Shown in pieces: positions 32,396 through 43,995 of a stretch of 64,000 nucleotides of DNA. Below the pieces are notes generated by a model. The model was not told the origin of the DNA. It saw only the letters and a list, made by a program, of their open reading frames with translations, and searched no databases. Origin of the DNA: Bolinopsis microptera. Its lineage: Eukaryota > Ctenophora > Tentaculata > Lobata > Bolinopsidae. The position numbers were made by a program, and so were the translations under genes. Where the stretch lies: NCBI RefSeq assembly GCF_026151205.1, contig NC_087083.1, positions 11,158,944 through 11,222,943 on the forward strand, written 5' to 3'. Position 1 is the first letter of the stretch; the number at the start of each line of letters is the position of its first letter.

Positions 32396-32972
32396 AAAAG
32401 AAAGGAGCATACTATCAGTTGCCTGACCGACACGACACACGTTTTGAGCCAAAACGAGCATTACCCCTCAATCTCAAGAAACCATGGCAAGTCTATATAT
32501 GTGGCTCCAACTTGTTTATATAACCCACAAAATTAATTTAACGTTGCCCACATTCCACAAGCATATGGTTTCGCGTCACAAGCCTACTAATGCCTAAAAA
32601 CCAAAGCTAATTAGCTTCGGTTATACTTATTGATAACTGGAAATTTTGGACCTTCGGCATAAAATAGTTATTTAAATGTTAACGGTGAATTTGATAATGA
32701 ATCTTAATTTATCTTCATCAGTTTATTTGATTCAATAAAACAAGCGGTAACATGGCCGGGACTCTGCAAGTACAGTAAGGTCTTCGAAGTCTCTAATTGC
32801 TTAATTGGCCACATAACCATATCGTAATAAAGCCACGATTTACCACGCTGGAAGTTAGGAATCTTTAGATATCATCTTGAAGTTTAATTGATCCACCATT
32901 TCGTTAGAGTGAAGCTCATTAGAACTGTAAAACACTTAGATGCAGCGTATCTACAAAATAATGTTTACTCAC
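32396..32972. other. Probable intron next to the 33.0-kb exon
   Basis: No repeat or supported frame other than the exon that follows. The plus frame at 32888-33106 overlaps that exon antisense and is disregarded. Confidence 0.4.
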
Positions 32973-33045
32973 TTTTGTTTCTGTTCCATAGCATTTCGAT
33001 GCTTGGCGATATCCTTGGCAACTCTGGCGGCGTGCATCTTGGTAT
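32973..33045 (-). CDS. 73-nt exon with M-H-A-A-R-V-A-K motif
   Basis: Minus strand. The donor is CAAAA|GTGAGT and the acceptor GACATAAG. In the frame shared with the 28.1-kb exon it reads TKMHAARVAKDIAKHRNAME then QKQ, phase 1-2. The upstream 81-nt exon ends in phase 1 and fits. The downstream 113-nt exon begins in phase 0, so either an exon between them was missed or these are alternative first or duplicated exons. All three frames are open over this short length. The choice rests on the conserved KMHAAR start with synonymous changes. Confidence 0.48.
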
Positions 33046-34923
33046 CTTATGTCCAGCTAGTCTTGTTATAGCTACAGAAAATAAATACGTGTTAATGTCT
33101 TTCTAAAATGATTGGTTGCATTATGCGTTTCTATAAATATCACAATATAGGGATTAAATATTTCATTGCACCAAGCGTTACAATTAAAAACAAGAAAAAC
33201 GGAATGGAGAAGTTTTTTTCTTTTTTTCTAAAAAGGAAATATGTCGGTTTCTTCATTTCCGCCGTTATTTTTAACAGTTATACTTATAATGATGACCAAA
33301 AACTATTACATTATGTGTTAAGACATAAATTTAATAATGATTTGACAGTCGACAGTTAACGTACAATTTCTTTTGCCGATAAATAATCATTTTATGAACA
33401 TCTCAATATATTACTTCATTGAACATTGGACACATTATTATATGTAATGTATTTATTTTTCTGCTTCTTTCTGTAGAACTTATGGTGTAGTAATGTATTT
33501 AATTATATGTTATATTTGTATTAAAAACTTTTCAAATTCAAGTACAGCAATAAATGAATATAAAATAGAATCGTTCAAAATATCGCCCCCATCTGTAAAA
33601 TAAGATGTAAACACATAGTGAACTATGTCCGCAATTACTTGGACCCAATACATCGAATTAATCTAGCTAATAATCCAAAGTTTATGAAAAAATATTTAAT
33701 AACAAACAAATCCATGGTGAATAACTGTGGAAATATAGCTAAAATTAGTATTTCAATGCGTCAAATTTCAGATACATTAGATAAAGTCTGATATGGTTAT
33801 TAATGACTAATGTGAAATGTGAATGCAGTGAGAAAGTGTGTGCGGGAAGTGTGATATGATGTTGGAAGTATAGAAAGGTAGATATAAACAAAATACGGGG
33901 ACCAAAGAGATTAGGCTATATGTAATGATATATGTAATGTTATATGTAATTATAATTATATATATTATGTTATGTATTTAATTGTTACAGAAAATTAAAA
34001 ATACGTTTTCAGACTGAAGCGTCCCGTTAAGAATAGTATTTTTCACAATTGTTTGTAAAAATGTTCATTAAAGTGCAATATTTCAAAAGATTGTGCTACT
34101 GATATAAACGTATAAAGATATAATTGTATTTAAAAATGTATGTTGAAAGGAAACCAATTTTCAATACTGCAGCTTCAGCCAACAATGAATCGTTATACTC
34201 CTTTCATTTCCTTACAAAGTTACAATATGGTCTTGGTTTGGTCACCAAATTGGTGATTCATGATATTAATTTAATAATATTCATAATATTAATTTAATAT
34301 TGATAAAAAAGCAATCTGGAGATTTTGTAGAGTAGGGATTTTTCAGCTCCTTATATGGGCATCACGTGTAGTTCAGGTTATTGTATTTTTCAATAATCCA
34401 TCGTTTCTTTTCATAACATAGTGTCATCTGTATTCTGTGTAACGGATCACGTTGTCCATTCCGCAAATAACTTAATAATACAAAGGAAAACATGTGCTCC
34501 TTTATAATATTACAACACTATCCTACATTAACCTCCATAATGAGGTTTTAGGGTTGAAAATTCTTCCAAATCAGCAAAGAGCTTGTAATATCTTACTCCT
34601 TATAATGCAGATTAAAGTCGCTCTTTATGTGTGTCCATGTGCTCCTTTATAATATTACTTTATGTGTGTATGTATTTATCCGCATATACTTGACGTGAAT
34701 CTAATGTATGCATTAATAATAATCCGTAGGACGGGCATACCGCTAGTCTATTTAACTGTTTTATCTTTTATAACCACTTTCAGCTCTAAATTGAAAGTGT
34801 TACACAAAAAAACTGTCGCCATTTACAACTCTTACACCAATTGATTTAGCGATCAGTGCTAAACTATTGAGTGGCAGTAGAGTTGTGGAGCACCTTGATT
34901 GAGGAGCACTACCTGGAGGCAGT
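33046..34923. other. Very AT-rich interval
   Basis: It contains TATATGTAAT repeats near 33917-33965 and a palindromic ATATTAATTTAATA stretch near 34263-34300. The 22-mer CATGTGCTCCTTTATAATAT + TA recurs at about 34491 and 34637. Plus frames at 33108-33359 and 34662-34844 have AT-driven composition and no support. Confidence 0.4.
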
Positions 34924-35182
34924 ACTCGGCAGCAGCCAACACTAACGCCTAGTAGTAGCTGCTCCATAACAATAGTACCTGGCTGATACTAGTAACTTAG
35001 TAACCAACAGTAACCAATAGTAACCAATAGTAACCAATAGTAACCAATAGTAACCAAACTCGGCAGCAGCCAGCACTAACGCCTAGTAGTAGCTGCTCCA
35101 TAACAATAGTACCTGGCTGATACTAGCAACTTAGTGACCAATAGTAACCAATAGTAACCAATAGTAACCAATAGTAACCAAA
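34924..35182. repeat. 124-bp duplication containing AGTAACCAAT arrays
   Basis: Two copies start with ACTCGGCAGCAGCCA (34924 and 35048). Each contains a run of the decamer AGTAACCAAT (four to six units). Differences are few, so the duplication is recent. Confidence 0.9.
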
Positions 35183-35644
35183 CTGCATCCTCTCAACTGT
35201 AGACCTGTCTAGTACGCGGACTTCAGTTACTATCTGTCTTGAGCTGGACAGACAAATTAACTAGCAAAAATGTCAACAAAACGTAAAAAAATAAGCAATG
35301 CTCGGTAAAATATGATGATCGAAACAACCTATCAAATTAATCATGATGCCGACAACAACGATAGAAGCAACAAGAAGATATAAACGTGTTTGTGTTCTCG
35401 TGGATCAATCAGGCAGTGACAAATGAAGCGTCAACTTCACCACCAGATCAGAATAATTTTATAAATGAGAAGTGAGCACAAGCAAATGAGACGAGCGACG
35501 AATATCATGACGATGGTAGTCCGCTGCCGGCCCGTGCCTGGCAAATGAAGAGGAGTTGGTAAACTAGGATCTCCTTCATCACGTGATATCCTGCACAAAA
35601 CGAGAGGAGTGAGGAACATGACGATGGTGCCCGTGTCTGGCAAA
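35183..35644. other. Unique spacer
   Basis: A short imperfect duplication of CAAATGAAGAGG (35542, 35641) seeds the next array. No gene is supported. Confidence 0.4.
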
Positions 35645-36117
35645 TGAAGAGGTGCTTTACGTTCGCTGGTAGAGTGAGGAGAAAGGATGAAGAGGTGCTT
35701 TACATTCGCTGGTAGAGTGAGGAGAAAGGATGAAGAGGTGCTTTACATTCGCTGGTAGAGTGAGGAGAAAGGATGAAGAGGTGCTTTACATTCGCTGGTA
35801 GAGTGAGGAGAAAGGATGAAGAGGTGCTTTACATTGGCTGGTAGAGTGAGGAGAAAGGATGAAGAGGTGCTTTACATTGGCTGGTAGAGTGAGGAGAAAG
35901 GATGAAGAGGTGCTTTACATTGGCTGGTAGAGTGAGGAGAAAGGATGAAGAGGTGCTTTACATTGGCTGGTAGAGTGAGGAGAAAGGATGAAGAGGTGCT
36001 TTACATTGGCTGGTAGAGTGAGGAGAAAGGATGAAGAGGTGCTTTACATTGGCTGGTAGAGTGAGGAGAAAGGATGAAGAGGTGCTTTACATTGGCTGGT
36101 AGAGTGAGGAGAAAGGA
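35645..36117. repeat. 43-bp minisatellite
   Basis: Eleven copies of GAAGAGGTGCTTTACATT(C/G)GC plus TGGTAGAGTGAGGAGAAAGG. The first four copies have TTCGC and the later ones TTGGC, so one variant expanded in a single direction. Confidence 0.95.
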
Positions 36118-36698
36118 ATGTAATTATTATGTCACACCTTATATCTGACAACCGAAGAAGAAAAAAGATAAGATTCCATTTTAAATAACTATAATAAAAT
36201 GATTTTAATAAACACATGATATCCATTACTCGAACAGTGATAACAAGTAGTAAACTAGGATGGGCCTCATCTCCTGCACTTAAAATGGGACTATCAGGCC
36301 ATGTTTGATTCAATACCAAAATGTCTCCACTCTTCCAACTGGAAAGTGGCAAAGGTGGAAGACAGGCACAATCCCACAAACACGGAGATAATGGGGTCTA
36401 TCTAGCAAGTTAATGAGCGTTAATGGGTTAAGACTAAATATAATGACATGAGAGAGAGAGAGTGTAACCCGGCCACATCACCAACCACACGTGGACATCT
36501 CCACCTTCACGTGTGTGTGTGTGTTGCAAACTAATACACAGTGCTAATCCTAATAATCCTAATACATGCAGCCCAACCATCCTGGTAATGATGATGAGAA
36601 AGAAAAAGTATGGTTAGGCGGAAGCGAGGCGAGGATCACATGGTTAACACTAATTGGTGTGGTGGTGTAACAAGTGATGGGATACACAAACACACACA

Positions 36699-36736
<38 letters not shown>

Positions 36737-36847
36737 TATACCAGACTCTTAGGGCATATTGCAATTATATTTATACCTGACAGAGATAGTGATAAGCGGG
36801 AGATTATGCTGCTTTGGGTGACAGGGACGTGAGTAAATAATGTCCCG
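36118..36847. other. Unique spacer with (CA)n
   Basis: A (CA)n microsatellite lies at about 36685-36735, with short GA and GT runs near 36450 and 36510. The 111-codon minus frame at 36044-36379 partly overlaps the array and is not convincing. Confidence 0.45.
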
Positions 36848-37852
36848 AATGTTTCCAAGTTATTTGTTCTAGGCTGCAGTGGCGGGAAGGTTGGGGAATG
36901 TTTCCAAGTTATTTGTTCTGGGCTGCAGCAGCGATTGGGGAATGTTTCCAAGTTATTTGTTCTAGGCTGCAGTGGCGGGAAGGTTGGGGAATGTTTCCAA
37001 GTTATTTGTTCTGGACTGCAGCGGTGATTGGGGAATGTTTCCAAGTTATTTGTTCTGGGCTGCAGCGGTGATTGGGGAATGTTTCCAAGTTTTTTGTTCT
37101 GGGCTGCAGCGGTGATTGGGGAATGTTTCCAAGTTATTTGTTCTAGGCTGCAGTGGCGGGAAGGTTGGGGAATGTTTCCAAGTTATTTGTTCTGGGCTGC
37201 AGCAGCGATTGGGGAATGTTTCCAAGTTATTTGTTCTAGGCTGCAGTGGCGGGAAGGTTGGGGAATGTTTCCAAGTTATTTGTTCTGGACTGCAGCGGTG
37301 ATTGGGGAATGTTTCCAAGTTATTTGTTCTGGGCTGCAGCGGTGATTGGGGAATGTTTCCAAGTTTTTTGTTCTGGGCTGCAGCGGTGATTGGGGAATGT
37401 TTCCAAGTTATTTGTTCTAGGCTGCAGTGGCGGGAAGGTTGGGGAATGTTTCCAAGTTATTTGTTCTGGGCTGCAGCAGCGATTGGGGAATGTTTCCAAG
37501 TTATTTGTTCTAGGCTGCAGTGGCGGGAAGGTTGGGGAATGTTTCCAAGTTATTTGTTCTGGACTGCAGCGGTGATTGGGGAATGTTTCCAAGTTATTTG
37601 TTCTGGGCTGCAGCGGTGATTGGGGAATGTTTCCAAGTTTTTTGTTCTGGGCTGCAGCGGTGATTGGGGAATGTTTCCAAGTTATTTGTTCTGGGCTGCA
37701 GCGGCGGGAAGGTTGGGGAATGTTTCCAAGTTATTTGTTCTGGGCTGTAGCGGCGATTGGGGAATGTTTCCAAGTTATTTGTTCTGGGCTGCAGCGGCGA
37801 TTGGGGAATGTTTCCAAGTTATTTGTTCTGGGCTGCAGCGGCGATTGGGGAA
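36848..37852. repeat. 44/49-bp satellite with 274-bp higher-order repeat
   Basis: Monomers contain GGGGAATGTTTCCAAGTTAT and TTGTTCTGGGCTGCAGCGG. Those ending GTGATT are 44 bp and those ending CGGGAAGGTT are 49 bp. Four of the first and two of the second make 274 bp. This block is repeated with no visible difference at 37028 and 37302 and begins again at 37576, which is why identical 105-codon frames recur exactly 274 bp apart. Confidence 0.95.
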
Positions 37853-38839
37853 GGACCACTTTTGCTCCTTGTACTCTTAAGTAACTGTTTTCTGAGCTGA
37901 GTAGCTATTGGAAAGCTTTGACCTTTTTAATTTTCAGCTTATACTCTTGAAGAAGGCACAGGATACCTCTTACAGCTTTACAGAGATTCTCCTGAATCAC
38001 TGTCTTACTGAAGATAAGGGCACGGTGCCAGTCCATGCTAGGCAACACTATGGTTTAATTACAAATGTGTTACAGTCATAAAACACGGCACTTATAAAGT
38101 AAATATCACAGAAACATAAGACACTATAATAAGACAGTGTGCGTGGTGCGCAATAAGTACAGTAACCACTATAAAAGTATAAACCACTAACGGGTAACCA
38201 CTAACAGGTAACCACTAACGGGTAACAACATAACAGGTAACCACTACCAATTATAAAAACTTTTAAAGCCACAAATTCTTTATTGCTCGTTTTAACAAAA
38301 TTTTCAGAACTTGCAGACTGTATAGAGTAATCCTCATAATTTCATAAATATCTGATAAGGGTTTAATTAGTCTAATCGAAGGCTAATTGAACTAGATGTC
38401 AAGGAGTGACATTCTCGCGTATCAGCCTTTTCTTACTTAAAAAACAGATCACCCTAATAATTACTCATCGCGACGGTTACAGTTACTAACAAAGATGTTC
38501 GACGACTATAACTATGCAAATCGCAAAACTATGCTACAAGCACAGCCAACAATGTTTGGTCTAATAATGAACGATTGAAATGCCACGGCCGTTTGCGTTT
38601 ACATTATACTAATACCCTCCACATGATCGTGAGGGAACTATTTCAGCGAGATAGATAATTCAATAGTCCAGTATTCTTCTTCGTTTAAGATAATGAGCCA
38701 ATTACTTTAACTCTTTAAGTGTATTGTGGGGGTTGTAGTTTAAACGGTTATTTATGACTTATCATCAGCGATTAAGACAATTATATTTAAAGAAATAGTA
38801 TGGTATAAAGCGCGAATGATTTTAGATTAGATAGCTTAC
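37853..38839. other. Unique flank; true copy of the block corrupted at 43.0-44.0 kb
   Basis: It contains a small GGTAACCACTAAC repeat (about 38160-38250). From 38274 onward this sequence has a degraded twin at 43001-43995 (see that entry). Confidence 0.6.
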
Positions 38840-38920
38840 CGTGATAATCATGAACCTGTACACATTTTTGGCATATCTTTAGGTTTCGGGACAATTTGAG
38901 CCGGGCTGCTTTTAGTTTTA
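38840..38920 (-). CDS. Putative 81-nt exon, phase 1-1 (KLKAARLKLSRN)
   Basis: Minus strand. The acceptor is GCTTTTGTCTTTAG and the donor CACG|GTAAGCT. It reads KLKAARLKLSRNLK then ICQKCVQVHDYH, ending in phase 1, which joins the 73-nt exon at 32973 in frame. It shares the A-A-R core and basic character of the other exons, plus a C-x-x-C pair. A damaged copy of the region sits at about 43.48-43.55 kb. Function unknown. Confidence 0.45.
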
Positions 38921-39520
38921 CTAAAGACAAAAGCATGATTGGAAATGCTTTCAATTGTATACATGCATTATTTACACAATATGTATACGCACTATAAGGA
39001 TTATCTAGGACAAGCCTAAATACTTTACCTTGGTAAAATAGAAACTCGGCCTCATTGAGACATTAATAAAAGCAAAGAATATAGAATAGCACATATTCAG
39101 AAAGCATGGTCGTTTGTCGCACAATACGAGGGCAATCATTACAAGCGCCAGATATCTTAAAGTATTTTAACTGACTATATTTATAATAATAGCCATATAT
39201 TATCTCATCTATACTAATATTTGAGTGATGGTATAATGCATTATTGTTGTCTTATCGACTAAAAAAACTTAGTAGCAAATAAACAGCAGTTGCGCGCAAA
39301 CTTTTAGCGGCTCACATTTTTCACCGATCAACAATTTCATGGCGCATGATTTTTATCGACCAAACATGTTTCAGCTATCATATATCGACAAAATTATCAT
39401 ATATCGACAAAATGCATTACTCCGCTTGCATTACTCACTCGCATTTCCCGATTTCTTGGATCGTTTGTCACTAGGAATCTTTCTTCCTCTACAGCTCTAC
39501 AGTCTACTTTAGTGTTACTA
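38921..39520. other. Unique sequence before the 34-bp satellite
   Basis: No gene was seen. A duplicated TATCATATATCGACAAAAT lies near 39377-39411. Confidence 0.45.
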
Positions 39521-42500
39521 CTAGCTACTACTTAAGGTAGTAACACTAGGTAACACTAACTCTACTTAAGGTAGTAACACTAGGTAACACTAACTCTACT
39601 TAAGGTAGTAACACTAGGTAACACTAACTCTACTTAAGGTAGTAACACTAGGTAACCCTAACTCTACTTAAGGTAGTAACACTAGGTAACACTAACTCTA
39701 CTTAAGGTAGTAACACTAGGTAACACTAACTCTACTTAAGATAGTAACACTATGTAACACTAACTCTACTTAAGATAGTAACACTAGGTAACACTAACTC
39801 TACTTAAGGTAGTAACACTAGGTAACACTAACTCTACTTAAGATAGTAACACTGGGTAACACTAACTCTACTTAAGGTAGTAACACTAGGTAACACTAAC
39901 TCTACTTAAGGTAGTAACACTAGGTAACACTAACTCTACTTAAGATAGTAACACTAGGTAACACTAACTCTACTTAAGATAGTAACACTATGTAACACTT
40001 ACTCTACTTAAGGTAGTAACACTAGGTAACACTAACTCTACTTAAGGTAGTAACACTAGGTAACACTAACTCTACTTAAGGTAGTAACACTAGGTAACAC
40101 TAGCTACTACTTAAGGTAGTAACACTAGGTAACACTAACTCTACTTAAGGTAGTAACACTAGGTAACACTAACTCTACTTAAGGTAGTAACACTAGGTAA
40201 CACTAACTATACTTAAGGTAGTAACACTAGGTAATACTAACTCTACTTAAGGTAGTAACACTAGGTAACACTAACTCTACTTAAGGTAGTAACACTAGGT
40301 AACACTTACTCTACTTAAGGTAGTAACACTAGGTAACACTAACTCTACTTAAGATAGTAACACTAGGTAACACTAACTCTACTTAAGGTAGTAACACTAG
40401 GTAACACTAACTCTACTTAAGGTAGTAACACTAGGTAACACTAACTCTACCTAAGGTAGTAACACTAGGTAACACTAACTCTACTTAAGGTAGTAACACT
40501 AGGTAACACTAGCTACTACTTAAGGTAGTAACACTAGGTAACACTAACTCTACTTAAGGTAGTAACACTAGGTAACCCTAACTCTACTTAAAGTAGTAAC
40601 ACTAGGTAACACTAACTCTACTTAAGATAGTAACACTAGGTAACACTTACTCTACTTAAAGTAGTAACACTAGGTAACACTAACTCTACTTAAGATAGTA
40701 ACACTAGGTAACACTAACTCTACCTAAGGTAGTAACACTAGGTAACACTAACTCTACTTAAAGTAGTAACACTAGGTAACACTAACTCTACTTAAGATAG
40801 TAACACTAGGTAACACTAACTCTACTTAAGGTAGTAACACTAGGTAACACTAACTCTACTTAAGATAGTAACACTAGGTAACACTAACTCTACTTAAGGT
40901 AGTAACACTATGTAACACTAACTCTACTTAAAAGGTAGTAACACTATGTAACACTAACTCTACTTAAGGTAGTAACACTATGTAACACTAACTCTACTTA
41001 AGGTAGTAACACTAGGTAACACTAACTCTACTTAAGATAGTAACACTATGTAACACTAACTCTACTTAAGGTAGTAACACTAGGTAACACTAACTCTACT
41101 TAAGGTAGTAACACTAGGTAACACTAACTCTACTTAAGATAGTAACACTAGGTAACACTAACTCTACTTAAAAGATAGTAACACTAGGTAACACTAACTC
41201 TACTTAAGGTAGTAACACTAGGTAACACTAACTCTACTTAAGGTAGTAACACTAGGTAACACTAACTCTACTTAAGATAGTAACACTAGGTAACACTAAC
41301 TCTACTTAAGATAGTAACACTATGTAACACTAACTCTACTTAAGATAGTAACACTATGTAACACTAACTCTACTTAAGGTAGTAACACTAGGTAACACTA
41401 ACTCTACTTAAGATAGTAACACTAGGTAACACTAACTCTACTTAAAAGGTAGTAACACTATGTAACACTAACTCTACTTAAGGTAGTAACACTATGTAAC
41501 ACTAACTCTACTTAAGGTAGTAACACTAGGTAACACCAACTCTATTTAAGGTAGTAACACTAGGTAACACTAACTCTACTTAAGGTAGTGACACTAGGTA
41601 ACATTAACTCTACTTAAGGTAGTAACACTAGGTAACACTAACTCTACTTAAGATAGTAACACTAGGTAACACTAACTCTATTTAAGGTAGTAACACTAGG
41701 TAACACTAACTTTACTTAAGGTAGTGACACTAGGTAACACTAACTCTACTCAAGGTAGTAACACTAGGTAACACTAGCTCTACTTAAGATAGTAACACTA
41801 GGTAACACTAACTCTACTTAAGGTAGTAACACTAGGTAACACTAGCTCTACTTAAGGTAGTAACACTAGGTAACACTAACTCTACTTAAGGTAGTAACAC
41901 TAGGTAACACTAGCTCTACTTAAGGTAGTAACACTAGGTAACACTAACTCTACTTAAGGTAGTAACACTAGGTAACACTAACTCTACTTAAGGTAGTAAC
42001 ACTAGGTAACACTAACTCTACTTAAGGTAGTAACACTAGGTAACTCTAACTCTACTTAAGGTAGTAACACTAGGTAACTCTAACTCTACTTAAGATAGTA
42101 ACACTAGGTAACACTAACTCTACTTAAGGTAGTAACACTAGGTAACACTAACTCTACCTAAGATAGTAACACTAGGTAACTCTAACTCTACTTAAGATAG
42201 TAACACTAGGTAACACTAACTCTACTTAAGGTAGTAACACTAGGTAACACTAACTCTACTTAAGGTAGTAACACTAGGTAACACTAACTCTACTTAAGGT
42301 AGTAACACTAGGTAACTCTAACTCTACTTAAGATAGTAACACTAGGTAACACTAGCTACTACTTAAGGTAGTAACACTAGGTAACACTAACTCTACCTAA
42401 GATAGTAACACTAGGTAACACTAACTCTACCTAAGGTAGTAACACTAGGTAACACTAACTCTACTTAAGGTAGTAACACTAGGTAACACTAACTCTACTT

Positions 42501-42992
42501 AAGGTAGTAACACTAGGTAACACTAACTCTACTTAAGGTAGTAACACTAGGTAACACTAACTCTACTTAAGGTAGTAACACTAGGTAACACTAACTCTAC
42601 TTAAGGTAGTAACACTAGGTAACACTAACTCTACTTAAGGTAGTAACACTAGGTAACACTAACTCTACTTAAGATAGTAACACTAGGTAACACTAACTCT
42701 ACTTAAGGTAGTGACACTAGGTAACATTAACTCTACTTAAGGTAGTAACACTAGGTAACACTAACTCTACCTAAGGTAGTAACACTAGGTAACACTAACT
42801 CTACTTAAGGTAGTAACACTAGGTAACACTAGCTACTACTTAAGGTAGTAACACTAGGTAACACTAACTCTACTTAAGGTAGTAACACTAGGTAACCCTA
42901 ACTCTACTTAAAGTAGTAACACTAGGTAACACTAACTCTACTTAAGATAGTAACACTAGGTAACACTTACTCTACTTAAAGTAGTAACACTA
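39521..42992. repeat. 34-bp satellite, block 1
   Basis: About 102 copies of CTCTACTTAAGGTAGTAACA plus CTAGGTAACACTAA. Variants (AAGATAG, ACTATGTAAC, AGCTACTACTT, CCTAAGG) are scattered and some recur as blocks. Both strands have frequent stops, so no false frames arise. Confidence 0.97.
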
Positions 42993-43995
42993 GGAATCAT
43001 ATTGCTCTTATTAAAAATAGAACTTCAGACGTATAGAGTAACTCTATAAGTTCATAAACGATAAGGGTTTAATATATCAGGCTAATGACTGAAGTCAAGA
43101 GTACATTTTCAGCGTACACCTTTCTTACTTAAAAAACTAGATCACCCAATAATTACTCTCCAGGTACAGTAACAAAGTGTTAACACTAAACTATAAGATG
43201 AAAAACTATGTAAACACAGACTACTAATGTTTGTCAATATGAAACGATGAACTGCTACGCGTTTAGCGTTTAACATATATAGTACCCTCCACATATCGTA
43301 ACTATTTAGGAGGTAGTAACACAATAGTCCATATATCTCTTCTTAAGGATATGAGCAATACTTTAACTCTTTAAGTATTGGGCGTATTAGTTAAGGTTAA
43401 ATATGCTTATATCACGATTAGACTTAAGTTATAAAATAGTATGGTACATAAGCGCAATGATTAGATTAGTAGCTTACCGTGATAACATGAACTTATACTT
43501 GGCAAGATATTATTTTGACAATTTGACGCGTAGTTTATAACGACAAACTGATTGAAAGTTTCAGATAGTAACATATTTACACATATAACCTACTTAAGGA
43601 TGTAACTAGGAACACTAAATCTATTAGTGTGTAAAATAGAACACTCGCCTACTTGAGATAGTAAAAGAACACTAACTATTAAGATAGTAACATATGTAAC
43701 ATGCTCTATTCAGCATATACACATATGTACAACGCAATACTTAAAGTATTAACACTAGTGTAAAAACCTTATATCTCATCTAAGTATATACTATGGTAAC
43801 ACTGACTTATTAGGGTTTTAGTAAAAACTATGTACACATAAACCTTGCGGCAAGGGTAACATTTGTACACTAACTACATTAGGTGATTAGACAACATTCA
43901 CTATCTTTTAGTAATCACCAACATCTATGTTAGTATATCACTAGCACCCAATTTACTTAGGTCGTTGTCACTAGGAATTACTTCTCTAAGCTTAC
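42993..43995. other. Corrupted near-copy of 38274-39518 inside the satellite
   Basis: The order of recognisable words follows the 38.3-39.5 kb flank: ATAAGGGTTTAAT, TTCTTACTTAAAAAAC, TACCCTCCACAT, TTTAACTCTTTAAGT, AGCTTACCGTGATAA and TGTCACTAGGAAT. The copy is about 20% shorter through many small deletions, and satellite words (CCTACTTAAGG, AGATAGTAACA, AACACTAACT) are spliced into it. Neutral decay would not replace unique bases by the neighbouring satellite's own sequence. The simplest reading is a consensus error mixing reads of the array edge with reads of the array. Confidence 0.8.
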
